From G963676655 sp963676655 (GTDB lineage: Bacteria > Verrucomicrobiota > Lentisphaeria > Victivallales > Victivallaceae), in NCBI GenBank assembly GCA_963676655.2, contig CAXXKX010000003.1, positions 1,550,001 through 1,614,000 of the forward strand: a stretch of 64,000 bases of DNA, given 5' to 3'. The position numbers were made by a program, and so were the translations under genes. Positions 34,126 through 42,090 of this stretch are shown here, in pieces. The first letter of the stretch is position 1, and each line of letters opens with the position of its first letter. Under the pieces are notes generated by a model. That model was given only the letters and a program-made list of their open reading frames with translations, was not told the origin of the DNA and did not search any database.

Positions 34126-35289
34126 ATGAAAATTACCAGAATAGAACCGATAATAGTCGGCGCGCCCACCCCCGGATGCGGTCTGTTGTCAAATCGCAAC
34201 TATATCTTCGTAAAGGTCCATACCGACGAAGGAATAACCGGCCTGGGCGAAGCCACGCTTGAAGGATATGACCAGACGATCAAGGGATTGCTCAAAGATA
34301 TCGAAAGTCTGCTGATCGGTGAAGATCCAACCCGAATCGGCTATCTGACCGAAGTGATGATCAAACAGAAATTCTGGAAAGGCGGGGTACTCAAGGGAAC
34401 CGCCGTCGCCGGAATTGAACTCGCCTTATGGGATATCCTCGGTAAAAGCGTCGGTCTGCCGGTATACAAACTGGTCGGCGGTGCCTGTCGTGACAAAATC
34501 CGCGTCTACGCCAACGGCTGGAGCGGCGGCGCGACCGATCCGGCTGAAATCAAAAACAAAGCTTATGCCGCCGAAGCCGCCGGTTACCAGGCATTCAAGT
34601 TCAGTCTGGCCGAAACCGGTTGGCCGGTCAACGACCGGGTATTAATCAAAAAAATCGTCAAAGCCGCTGAATCCATCCGTGAAGCAGTCGGCATGGATTG
34701 CCCGCTAATGCTCGACGGACACGGTCGTTACGACACCGATCTGGCAATCAAGATCGGGCAAGCGCTTGAGGATGTCGATCTCTACTTTTTTGAAGAACCG
34801 GTACAACCTGAAGATGTTGACGCCATGAAGAAGGTAGCGGACAATGTGCCGATGCCGCTGGCCGGCGGCGAACGCCTTTCCCTGAAATGTGAGTTCAGAA
34901 ACTTTCTGGATAAAAAAGCGCTGGCGATTCTGCAGCCGGACCTGGCGCACTGTCACGGTTTTGGCGAGGGCCTGAAAGTCGCCCATCTTGCTGAAGCGTA
35001 CTCGGCCTGGATTGCACCGCATTGCCCGATGAGTCCGGTTATTACTGCCATTTCCCTGCATCTTGATGCAGTCGCGCCGAATTTTCTGATTCAGGAGCGC
35101 CTCTTCCTGAATGACTGGCGCAATGAAGTTATCACCGAGCCATTGGTCGTCAAAGACGGTTTTTTGGAACTTAATGACAAACCTGGCTGGGGGATCGAAC
35201 TGGACGAGGAACTCTGCGCCGCGCATCCGGAAATTCAAATCGCCATGCCCCGCCTCTTCCGCCCCGACGGCGCTGTCGCAGACTGGTAA
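34126..35289 (+). CDS. Enolase-superfamily sugar-acid dehydratase 2
   Basis: A 387-residue paralogue of the dehydratase at 31955. It has LDGHGRYD (Asp then the His), FEEPVQPED, LAGGERLSLK and IAPHCPMSPVITA, so all metal ligands and the second His are present. The strand-2 Lys is in FKFSLAETGWP. The first copy has a Glu at the metal position where this one keeps the canonical Asp. Two paralogues in one cluster suggest two sugar-acid epimers or chain lengths. There is no strong ribosome-binding site. It is the last gene of the catabolic run; the next gene is convergent. Confidence 0.87.
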   Translation: MKITRIEPIIVGAPTPGCGLLSNRNYIFVKVHTDEGITGLGEATLEGYDQTIKGLLKDIESLLIGEDPTRIGYLTEVMIKQKFWKGGVLKGTAVAGIELALWDILGKSVGLPVYKLVGGACRDKIRVYANGWSGGATDPAEIKNKAYAAEAAGYQAFKFSLAETGWPVNDRVLIKKIVKAAESIREAVGMDCPLMLDGHGRYDTDLAIKIGQALEDVDLYFFEEPVQPEDVDAMKKVADNVPMPLAGGERLSLKCEFRNFLDKKALAILQPDLAHCHGFGEGLKVAHLAEAYSAWIAPHCPMSPVITAISLHLDAVAPNFLIQERLFLNDWRNEVITEPLVVKDGFLELNDKPGWGIELDEELCAAHPEIQIAMPRLFRPDGAVADW

Positions 35290-35340
35290 AAAAGCTTTTC
35301 CAGGAAAGCAAACATGGAATTATTTTTGGGCTGTTTAAAT

Positions 35341-35360
35341 AGTCGTACGGCTTGACTATC
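35341..35360 (+). repeat. Dispersed 20-bp motif, copy C
   Basis: AGTCGTACGGCTTGACTATC in the gap between the convergent dehydratase and hemL genes. It is preceded by GGGCTGTTTAAA (35328-35339), a word also found at 41385. It is followed by TTTATATTAAAAACT as after copy A. Confidence 0.6.
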
Positions 35361-35432
35361 GTTTTTATATTAAAAACTGACTATCAAAAACTTACAAATT
35401 TCACAAAGAGGCATTTAATGTGATAAGCGTCT

Positions 35433-36713
35433 TTAATACAGACCGGGGATAACTGTTTTCAAGTCTGTACAGAATTGCTCTATTATTTCTTCCGAATGAG
35501 CTATTGAGACAAAGTTCAATTCATACTGCGAAGGCGATAAATAGTAACCACGTCCAAGCATCGCTTTGAAGAAGGCCGTGTATTTTTTGAAATCACATGT
35601 CTTAACATCGTTCAGATTATCCGGGCAGGTTGAACGGAAAAATATTGTGAACACGCCGGTATCCCAGGCACAGCATAAAGGTAACGAATGCGTTTGTGCC
35701 AGCGAAGTTACGGTTTCGGCTATTATTTCCGTCCGTCGCCGCAGTTCCGGATAAATATTCTCCTGACGCAATTTCTGCAGAGTGGCAATCCCGGCAGCCA
35801 ACGCGACCGGGTTGCCGCTCAGGGTTCCGGCCTGGTAAACCGGACCGACCGGGGCAAGATGACTCATGATCTCTTTTGATCCGGCCACCGCGCCAACCGG
35901 CATGCCACCGCCGATTATTTTGCCAAGACAGGTGATATCGGCTTTAACGCCGATCATTTCTCCGTAAGTCGTCGGCCCGAACCGGAAACCGGTAATTACT
36001 TCATCAAAAATCAGCATGGTGCTGTATTCAGCCGTGATCCGGCGCAATTCTTTCAGATAACCTTCACACGGTTGGACTAATCCCATATTGCCGACAACCG
36101 GTTCAATTATGACCGCTGCAATATCATCCGGAAATTGTTTAAATACTCTCTCAATTGCATCAAGATCATTGTACGGTAAAACAATAACCTCAGACACCGC
36201 CGAATCATTGACCCCGGCAGATGAGGAAATTCCGTGAGTCAGCAGACCGCTCCCGGCGGCAACCAGCAGGCTGTCGCTGTGTCCATGATAACAACCGTCA
36301 AACTTGATTATATTCTTTCTTCCGGTTACTCCCCGAGCCAGGCGCACGGCGGTCATAACCGCCTCGGTCCCGGAGTTCACACAGCGGACCATTTCAAGCG
36401 ATGGAACCATTTGCTTGATTAATTCTGCCATTTCAACCTCAAACGGATTACAGGTTCCGAAACTCAACCCGTCAGCGGTCGCGTCGATAACCGCACCGAT
36501 CACTTCCGGATCGGCATGACCCAGAATCAGCGGCCCCCATGACATGCAAAAATCAATATATACATTGTCATTGACATCAAAAAGCCGACAGCCGGCGCCA
36601 CGTTTGAAATAAACCGGTTCAGACTCAACCGAGTTCAACGCCCGGACCGGACTGTTGACCCCGCCCGGAATAGATACACAGGCCCGTTGAAAAAGTTCTT
36701 TTGAAGTAATCAT
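35433..36713 (-). CDS. hemL: Glutamate-1-semialdehyde 2,1-aminomutase
   Basis: A 426-residue PLP enzyme giving 5-aminolevulinate from glutamate semialdehyde, the product of HemA. Features are SIPGGVNSPVRALNSV, FCMSWGPLILGHADPEV, GTEAVMTAVRLARG, the Asp in LIFDEVITGFRFG and the PLP Lys in ITCLGKIIGGGMPVGA. Length is typical. It is the last gene of a four-gene tetrapyrrole operon and starts 6 bases after the hemB stop. All of HemA, HemL, HemB and HemC are in order on one strand. Confidence 0.96.
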   Translation of the reverse strand: MITSKELFQRACVSIPGGVNSPVRALNSVESEPVYFKRGAGCRLFDVNDNVYIDFCMSWGPLILGHADPEVIGAVIDATADGLSFGTCNPFEVEMAELIKQMVPSLEMVRCVNSGTEAVMTAVRLARGVTGRKNIIKFDGCYHGHSDSLLVAAGSGLLTHGISSSAGVNDSAVSEVIVLPYNDLDAIERVFKQFPDDIAAVIIEPVVGNMGLVQPCEGYLKELRRITAEYSTMLIFDEVITGFRFGPTTYGEMIGVKADITCLGKIIGGGMPVGAVAGSKEIMSHLAPVGPVYQAGTLSGNPVALAAGIATLQKLRQENIYPELRRRTEIIAETVTSLAQTHSLPLCCAWDTGVFTIFFRSTCPDNLNDVKTCDFKKYTAFFKAMLGRGYYLSPSQYELNFVSIAHSEEIIEQFCTDLKTVIPGLY

Positions 36714-36719
36714 TGTAAT

Positions 36720-37715
36720 TCAGTCCTTTAATAATTGATCATACTGGTTGGCCCAGTAGGAAATATAAATATCGGTTCCGGCCCTGGACAGGGCGCTGAT
36801 CGATTCACGCACCATTGATTTCAGGTCCCCCCAACCGTTGTTCGCGCTGGCGATAAGCATGGAGTATTCGCCGCTGACGTTGTAGGCGGCAAGCGGCAGC
36901 AAGGTATTTTCGCGCAGCCGACAGATTATATCGAGATATAACAATGCCGGTTTGACCATCAAAACATCCGCTCCTTCCTGCTCGTCCAGTACTGATTCCC
37001 GCAACGCGGCTCTCAGGTTCCGGTAATCGGCCTGATAACCTTTACGATCTCCGGCGGCGGGGGCGGAATCCGCCGCTTCCCGGAACGGCCCGTACATCCC
37101 GGAAGCAAATTTGGTGGAATAACTCATCAAGATCGTATCAACAAGCCCTGCGGCGTCAAGTCCGGCCCGAATTGCCGCGACCTGACCGTCCATCATCGCG
37201 CTAGGGGCCACCGCGTCGGCACCGGCGTCGGCATGGCTGACTGCCATTTTGGTCAGCAATTCCAGCGAAGGATCGTTCAAAACCGTACCGCGATCATCAA
37301 GTATTCCGCAATGACCGTGAGACGTATATTCGCAAACGCAAACATCGGTAAAAATCAACAGTTCAGGGTAAACCGCCTTCAATTCACGAATCGCAACCTG
37401 AACAATTCCTTCAGGCGAAAAGGCATATTCGGCGCAACAACTTTTGCGTTCTTCCCCAACCACCCCGAAAAGCATAATTGATTTTATCCCCATCGCCATT
37501 ACGGTCCCCACCGCTTCGATCAGGGTATCGACCGAATAGCGGAATTGCCCGGGCATTGCTCCAATGGGCTGCTTAATACCTTTGCCTTCGACTACAAACA
37601 CCGGCCACATAAATTTTTCCGGTCCCGGCAAAGGAGCCGCCAACATGTCCCGTACCGCCTGGGTGGAACGTAAACGCCTTAATCTAAGCGCGGGAAAACC
37701 TGAAATATTGGTCAT
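36720..37715 (-). CDS. hemB: Delta-aminolevulinic acid dehydratase (porphobilinogen synthase)
   Basis: A 331-residue enzyme joining two 5-aminolevulinate molecules into porphobilinogen. The Schiff-base lysines are in MSYSTKFASGMYGPF and LMVKPALLYLD. The metal loop is TDVCVCEYTSHGHCG, with three cysteines in the zinc-type arrangement (C-x-C-x7-C). Length is normal. Its start codon overlaps the stop of the hemC-cobA-hemD gene (ATGA), so translation is coupled. Confidence 0.96.
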   Translation of the reverse strand: MTNISGFPALRLRRLRSTQAVRDMLAAPLPGPEKFMWPVFVVEGKGIKQPIGAMPGQFRYSVDTLIEAVGTVMAMGIKSIMLFGVVGEERKSCCAEYAFSPEGIVQVAIRELKAVYPELLIFTDVCVCEYTSHGHCGILDDRGTVLNDPSLELLTKMAVSHADAGADAVAPSAMMDGQVAAIRAGLDAAGLVDTILMSYSTKFASGMYGPFREAADSAPAAGDRKGYQADYRNLRAALRESVLDEQEGADVLMVKPALLYLDIICRLRENTLLPLAAYNVSGEYSMLIASANNGWGDLKSMVRESISALSRAGTDIYISYWANQYDQLLKD

Positions 37716-39811
37716 TTTATCATCCTCAATTGTTTATCAAGTTGTTTTATCGCGATCATCTCAACCATTGCTTCAACCGTCGCGGTTTCCGGCCGGATCG
37801 CGGTTATTTCATATTCTTCAAGTTTTTTGCGGGTGGGTTCACCAATAGCACAGACTTGGAGTTTTGACAATGGCGTTACTGAAAAATTATCAATAAAAGC
37901 CTCGACCGAAGAAGGCGAAGTAAACATCACCCAGTCACATTCCGGCATCACATCATAATGAACCGGCCGGTTGGTATAAAATTCAATTTCAATCATACCC
38001 GCAAACGCCTCAGATAAGGTTGCTGCGGCTTTATCAGAACATAGACGAGTTATTCTTTCATTACCGGTCAAAACTTTTTTGAGAGCCTCAATCAACCCAA
38101 TTGCGCCAAAGTATTTTTCCGCTTGTTCTTCCGGGATAATCCCTTTTTGTTCAAAAATCCCTGCGGTGCCGCTGCCGCAAACCGCCAATTTCGGAAGGCG
38201 GCGTAAATCAATGCGCTTTTTATTAAGTAAGTCCAGCAGCAACCCGGCACATGATGGTGACGGCACAATTAAATAATCCGTATCCAATATCCGGTTGATT
38301 TCTATATCCGGTTGTAGTTCAAGCTCAAGCATCGGCATTGACAGCGCGGTTCCGCCAAAATTACCGATGGCGTGTTCAGCTTTATCCGTCAAATTACGGC
38401 TTCCGGCAAACATGACACGTTGTCCGGCCAAAAGCCCGTGATTGGAATACAAAAACTTTGCATCAGCCGCTTTGCCGATCAGAATGATGCCCGGCATGGT
38501 GGTTTCCGGCAGTTGAGCCGCGATATCCCACAGGCTGCCTGAGATGATTTGACAATCAGGACTTCCCGCATTGTAAACGACCGACACCGGCAGATCGGCG
38601 GTATAGCCCGACGCAAGTAAATTAGTTGAGATAGCCTCTACCTCGCTTGCGCCCATAAAATAAACCCGGGTAAAGTCCTTGAATTCTTCATCGGTAAACC
38701 ATTCCAGCGCACGCGAACCGGACTTGCGGGGTGTGGCAACGGTAAATCCACGATTAACCCCGCGTCGAGTCAGTAACAATCCGGTTGCAGTAGTCGCCAT
38801 ATTTAAGCTGCTGATTCCGGGCAATACCGTGTAAGGCAGTTCAAATTCGTCGAAAATGTCCGTTTCCTCCGCCAAGCGGCCGAAAATTCCGGGATCGCCG
38901 CCTTTCAGTCTGACCAATTTTTTATTTTTACGGCTATAATCAACCAGCATCCCGCATATATCTGATTGTTTAAAAGAATGTTCTCCCTGACGTTTACCCA
39001 CATAGACCGCGGTAGCTGAATCCGGCAGATAATCCAGCAGATCATGAGGACAAAGCGCGTCGTAAAGACAGATGTCACATGACTGTAAGGCCTCGATCAC
39101 TCCCAAGGTTGTGTTGGCTTTCGAGCCGATTCCGGCCCCGGCCAGCACCGCCGGTTTGACAAAAAGTCTGCGCAACACGGTAAAAACCGGATCTCCTTTG
39201 CGAAAGGTTACCGCGATCCAACCCTGAGCCGGAGGGGGTGGCAATTCTTCAAGGCTGATATATTCGGAAATCCGATCAGCCAGCCCCAAGCGTTTCAAAC
39301 CGGCCGCGGCCATGATCAGGACATCGTATTTCCCCGCGTCAAGTTGAGCAACGCGATTATCAATATTCCCGCGAATACTCCGCAGTTCCCCGTCGGGAAA
39401 TTTTTTCATGGCAAAGGCTTCCCGGCGCTCACTGCTGACACCGATCTTCGGCTTGGCCGGAACCGCTCTGCCAGATGGAAAAACCAACACATCCCGCTGA
39501 TCTTCGACCCACGGCAGATAAAGCATATCGAGCCCGTCACGGAGTTTCTCAGGTAAATCCTTGGCACTGTGAAACGCGCAGTCAAGTTTTTGTTCCAGCA
39601 CCGCGTCGTCAAGATCGCGAGTAAAGAAATCCGGATCGGAAACCCGTAGGTCAGTCTGCCGGTCACGGTCTCCGGGGGATGACATCGGAGTTACCTCAAA
39701 CTTCAAAGCCGGAACCAGCTGACACAGTTTTTCGATATATTGCCGGGTCTGCCACAGCGACAGCTTACTGTCCCTGGCGCCCGTCAATAAAACTTTTTCT
39801 GAAACGTTCAT
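37712..39811 (-). CDS. Triple fusion: truncated HemC, uroporphyrinogen-III methyltransferase, uroporphyrinogen-III synthase
   Basis: A 699-residue protein with three enzymes of one pathway. Residues 1-220 are porphobilinogen deaminase domains 1 and 2: GARDSKLSLWQT, FHSAKDLP with the catalytic Asp85, SSERREA and RGNIDNRVAQLDAG. The third domain, which holds the dipyrromethane-cofactor Cys (LxGGC), is absent: after AQGWIAVTFRKGD the chain runs straight into the methyltransferase, about 222-455 (LVRLKGGDPGIFGR, VLPGISSLNMATTATG). Its SAM-loop GxGDPxLLT is replaced by GIGSKANTT. About 463-699 are uroporphyrinogen-III synthase. ATG 39811 follows AGGA and lies 47 bases inside hemA. How HemC would work without its cofactor domain is unclear. 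Confidence 0.9.
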   Translation of the reverse strand: MNVSEKVLLTGARDSKLSLWQTRQYIEKLCQLVPALKFEVTPMSSPGDRDRQTDLRVSDPDFFTRDLDDAVLEQKLDCAFHSAKDLPEKLRDGLDMLYLPWVEDQRDVLVFPSGRAVPAKPKIGVSSERREAFAMKKFPDGELRSIRGNIDNRVAQLDAGKYDVLIMAAAGLKRLGLADRISEYISLEELPPPPAQGWIAVTFRKGDPVFTVLRRLFVKPAVLAGAGIGSKANTTLGVIEALQSCDICLYDALCPHDLLDYLPDSATAVYVGKRQGEHSFKQSDICGMLVDYSRKNKKLVRLKGGDPGIFGRLAEETDIFDEFELPYTVLPGISSLNMATTATGLLLTRRGVNRGFTVATPRKSGSRALEWFTDEEFKDFTRVYFMGASEVEAISTNLLASGYTADLPVSVVYNAGSPDCQIISGSLWDIAAQLPETTMPGIILIGKAADAKFLYSNHGLLAGQRVMFAGSRNLTDKAEHAIGNFGGTALSMPMLELELQPDIEINRILDTDYLIVPSPSCAGLLLDLLNKKRIDLRRLPKLAVCGSGTAGIFEQKGIIPEEQAEKYFGAIGLIEALKKVLTGNERITRLCSDKAAATLSEAFAGMIEIEFYTNRPVHYDVMPECDWVMFTSPSSVEAFIDNFSVTPLSKLQVCAIGEPTRKKLEEYEITAIRPETATVEAMVEMIAIKQLDKQLRMIK

Positions 39812-41201
39812 AAACATCCTTATGTTCATCAATAATCCGGTCGGTTTGAGCCAGGATCTCATTCATATCACAATTATTGCGGCGATGCCAGTGCTTCAAA
39901 TCCTCCATATCGGCAGTTGGTTTCCCGGCGATATTGCCGGGAACGCCAAGGTCAATAGAAACAGCTTCCGGCTTAAGCCGCTGTAACATCTCAACTGAAA
40001 TAACCGGTTCTTCAGCCGACATAGCGGTAATTACCAGATCCGCAGCCGGCAGTTTTTCATCCAGCGTGTCAATATTTGAAATATTAACGCCAGTATCTTT
40101 TTCTTTGGGCTGATTTGAATAATAAATCCAGTCAATGGAACAACCATCAGTGAGCAATAATTCTTTTAAAGAGCAGCCAACAACTCCGGTACCAGCCAGT
40201 ATAACACGCTTGTCTTTAAGATTTGATATTCGGCTTTTTATAAACTCCATTGCCAGTTCTTCGATTTCAAAAACCCTGAGTTGTGAAACAACCTCGGTCC
40301 GGATATGCTTGGCAACATGCAGAATATTGTCGCGCAGCGATTTAAGCAGACTACCGGACCATTTTTTATCTTTCGCGTATTCAAAAGTGTCTTTAAACTG
40401 GGCTGAAATATGGTTTTCGCCAGGCGTTTGTGAAAGCAATCCGGAAGTTACCAGACACATGTGACGAAATGCATCAAATCCGGTTTTAACATAATATTGC
40501 TCCGGCTCAAGGGAGTTGAGTTTCAATACCATCTTCAACATGTCAATAACCGCCTGATTATTATGACCGGCGGCAATCAGCTCAACCCGGTTGCAAGTAT
40601 TCAACAACATAAACTCGTGGATTCCCAACAGAGTCATCACCAGCTCTCCGGCTTTATCCAGCCTTTTTCCACTTAAATGAATATCTTTACGTAAATCCAT
40701 TACCAAGTGATTATGATCCGTACCGATTACCAGTAATTCAGTATTTTCAATCGCATCAATATGGCGTGATAAATTATCTTTAATGAGCTTTGTTTTACGG
40801 CAGGCAACTCCCTGGCTGGAGACGGCGATAGTAATATCATTATGATTAACGCTGGCCGGGGTAATAAAAGAACCATCCCGCCAATTGGCATCGACACAGC
40901 AGACCATGACGCCTTTAGATTTGGCCATAAGCATAATCGAACGGTTCAATTCCCGGTCATCAGTCGCCAGGAAAACAATATCGGCACTGTCAAGATCCGG
41001 ATACTTGAATTTGCGGGTGAAGAGTTCTATTTTTCCGGCTTCCGCCAGAGTCTTTATTTTACGGGTGGGAGCAGGAGCGACCACGCTTACCAGAACTCCG
41101 GCTTTAAGTAAAGCCGCCAGTTTTCGTCCTGCGACTTTGCCGCCTCCGACAATCAAACAACGTTTTCCTGCAAGCAGCAGGTTAACCGGGTATGTATTCA
41201 T
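39765..41201 (-). CDS. hemA: Fusion of precorrin-2 dehydrogenase (Met8/CysG-N) and glutamyl-tRNA reductase
   Basis: A 478-residue fusion. Residues 1-150 match the Met8/SirC-type precorrin-2 dehydrogenase: CLIVGGGKVAGRKLAALL, ATDDRELNR and AVSSQGVACRKTKLIKDNL. Residues 155-478 are glutamyl-tRNA reductase with the nucleophile Cys203 in LLNTCNRVELIA and the NADPH domain (ILAGTGVVGCSL, SIDLGVPGNI). The C-terminal dimerisation domain of about 90 residues is missing: the chain ends soon after the first helix (about 40 residues). The fusion puts the first and a late enzyme of the siroheme/corrin branch in one protein, as in some clostridia. It is the first gene of the operon. GTR activity without the dimerisation domain is uncertain. 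Confidence 0.88.
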   Translation of the reverse strand: MNTYPVNLLLAGKRCLIVGGGKVAGRKLAALLKAGVLVSVVAPAPTRKIKTLAEAGKIELFTRKFKYPDLDSADIVFLATDDRELNRSIMLMAKSKGVMVCCVDANWRDGSFITPASVNHNDITIAVSSQGVACRKTKLIKDNLSRHIDAIENTELLVIGTDHNHLVMDLRKDIHLSGKRLDKAGELVMTLLGIHEFMLLNTCNRVELIAAGHNNQAVIDMLKMVLKLNSLEPEQYYVKTGFDAFRHMCLVTSGLLSQTPGENHISAQFKDTFEYAKDKKWSGSLLKSLRDNILHVAKHIRTEVVSQLRVFEIEELAMEFIKSRISNLKDKRVILAGTGVVGCSLKELLLTDGCSIDWIYYSNQPKEKDTGVNISNIDTLDEKLPAADLVITAMSAEEPVISVEMLQRLKPEAVSIDLGVPGNIAGKPTADMEDLKHWHRRNNCDMNEILAQTDRIIDEHKDVYERFRKSFIDGRQGQ

Positions 41202-41487
41202 GCAATAAACTCTTTCATTTCCTGCAACTAATTTACATCTGCAATCATGGATTGCAAAGATAGTGCACTATGATTTGCCTTCTTTTCCCAAATCTTAATT
41301 GTCGTACAGTTTGATTATAATCTATATATAACAATCTAATTAGCAATCAAATAGACACACGCTGGCGTTTAAGATTTTATTCAGGGGCTGTTTAAAATAA
41401 ATAAGTTAAAAAATGGCAGGGGCTGTTTGCTTTTGCCATGTTTATAAGATAATTTACTCAAAATGCCATTCAAAATAAAGTTGGAAA
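41202..41487. promoter_or_regulatory. Divergent gap between hemA and cobO
   Basis: A 286-base gap that must hold both promoters. It has copy D of the dispersed motif (41300-41319), two direct copies of CAGGGGCTGTTT (41382-41393 and 41417-41428), and a stem ATGGCA/TGCCAT (41413-41418 and 41434-41439). I searched it for the conserved B12-box of a cobalamin riboswitch and see none. Confidence 0.5.
41300..41319 (+). repeat. Dispersed 20-bp motif, copy D
   Basis: TGTCGTACAGTTTGATTATA, the weakest fit of the five copies in its right half. It lies between the divergent hemA and cobO genes and is followed by AT-rich DNA. Confidence 0.5.
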
Positions 41488-42036
41488 ATGATAGATAAAG
41501 AATCCCGTGAAAAACGTCATGGTCTGCTGATCAATATCACCGGCAACGGTAAAGGTAAAACAACCAGCGCACTCGGAACATCGTTGCGCGCTCTGGGCTG
41601 GGGCTGGAAAGTCAGCGTCCTGCAATTCATCAAAAATGCCGGCAAAACCGGTGAAAAACAATTTGCCGACAATACCGATCTACCGTTCGAGATTATTCCG
41701 CTGGGCGCGGGTTTTACCTGGCGCAAAGCTGCTGAAACCGGTGAAGATAAAAAATGCGCCGAAGCCGCCTGGTGTCTGGCTAAGGAATATATCGCGAAAG
41801 CGGAAGTCGATCTGCTGGTCCTCGATGAACTGAACATTGCGTTAAAACAGAAACTCGTCGATGTATCGGAAGTTCTGGAAATTCTGAAACAGCGTCCAGC
41901 CTGGATGCATGTGATAATTACCGGGCGCGGCGCATTGCCGGAAGTCATAGAGGCATCCGACCTGGTATCAGAGCTCAAGGAAATAAAACACCCGTTCCAG
42001 CAAGGCATAAAAGCCCAGAAAGGGATTGAGTTTTAA
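41488..42036 (+). CDS. cobO: Cob(I)yrinic acid a,c-diamide adenosyltransferase
   Basis: A 182-residue P-loop enzyme of the CobA/CobO/BtuR family that adenosylates corrinoids with ATP. The unusual P-loop GNGKGKTTSALGTSLRALG is near the N-terminus; the KVSVLQFIKNAG strand, the DLLVLDELNIAL Walker B strand and the WMHVIITGRGALPEVIEASDLVSEL end are all typical. It faces the tetrapyrrole operon from the other side of a shared promoter region. With the methyltransferase/Met8 modules it suggests that this organism makes or salvages adenosylcobalamin; the other cob genes are not in the window. Confidence 0.94.
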   Translation: MIDKESREKRHGLLINITGNGKGKTTSALGTSLRALGWGWKVSVLQFIKNAGKTGEKQFADNTDLPFEIIPLGAGFTWRKAAETGEDKKCAEAAWCLAKEYIAKAEVDLLVLDELNIALKQKLVDVSEVLEILKQRPAWMHVIITGRGALPEVIEASDLVSELKEIKHPFQQGIKAQKGIEF

Positions 42037-42057
42037 GCTCAAATCAAATCATCACTC

Positions 42058-42090
42058 CCTGTCCGTCATTTATCCGTCACTTGCCCGTCA
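42058..42090 (-). repeat. 11-bp tandem words covering a stop codon
   Basis: On the minus strand TGACGGGCAAG, TGACGGATAAA and TGACGGACAGG are in tandem. The gene at 42066-42899 reads through the first two as codons, and its TGA stop is the first three bases of the third unit. Thus the last eight or so residues (SDGQVTDK) are repeat-encoded. Confidence 0.8.

Noticed and set aside
41202..41487. Cobalamin riboswitch upstream of cobO
   Set aside because: No B12-box consensus and no suitable multi-stem fold; only a weak ATGGCA stem.
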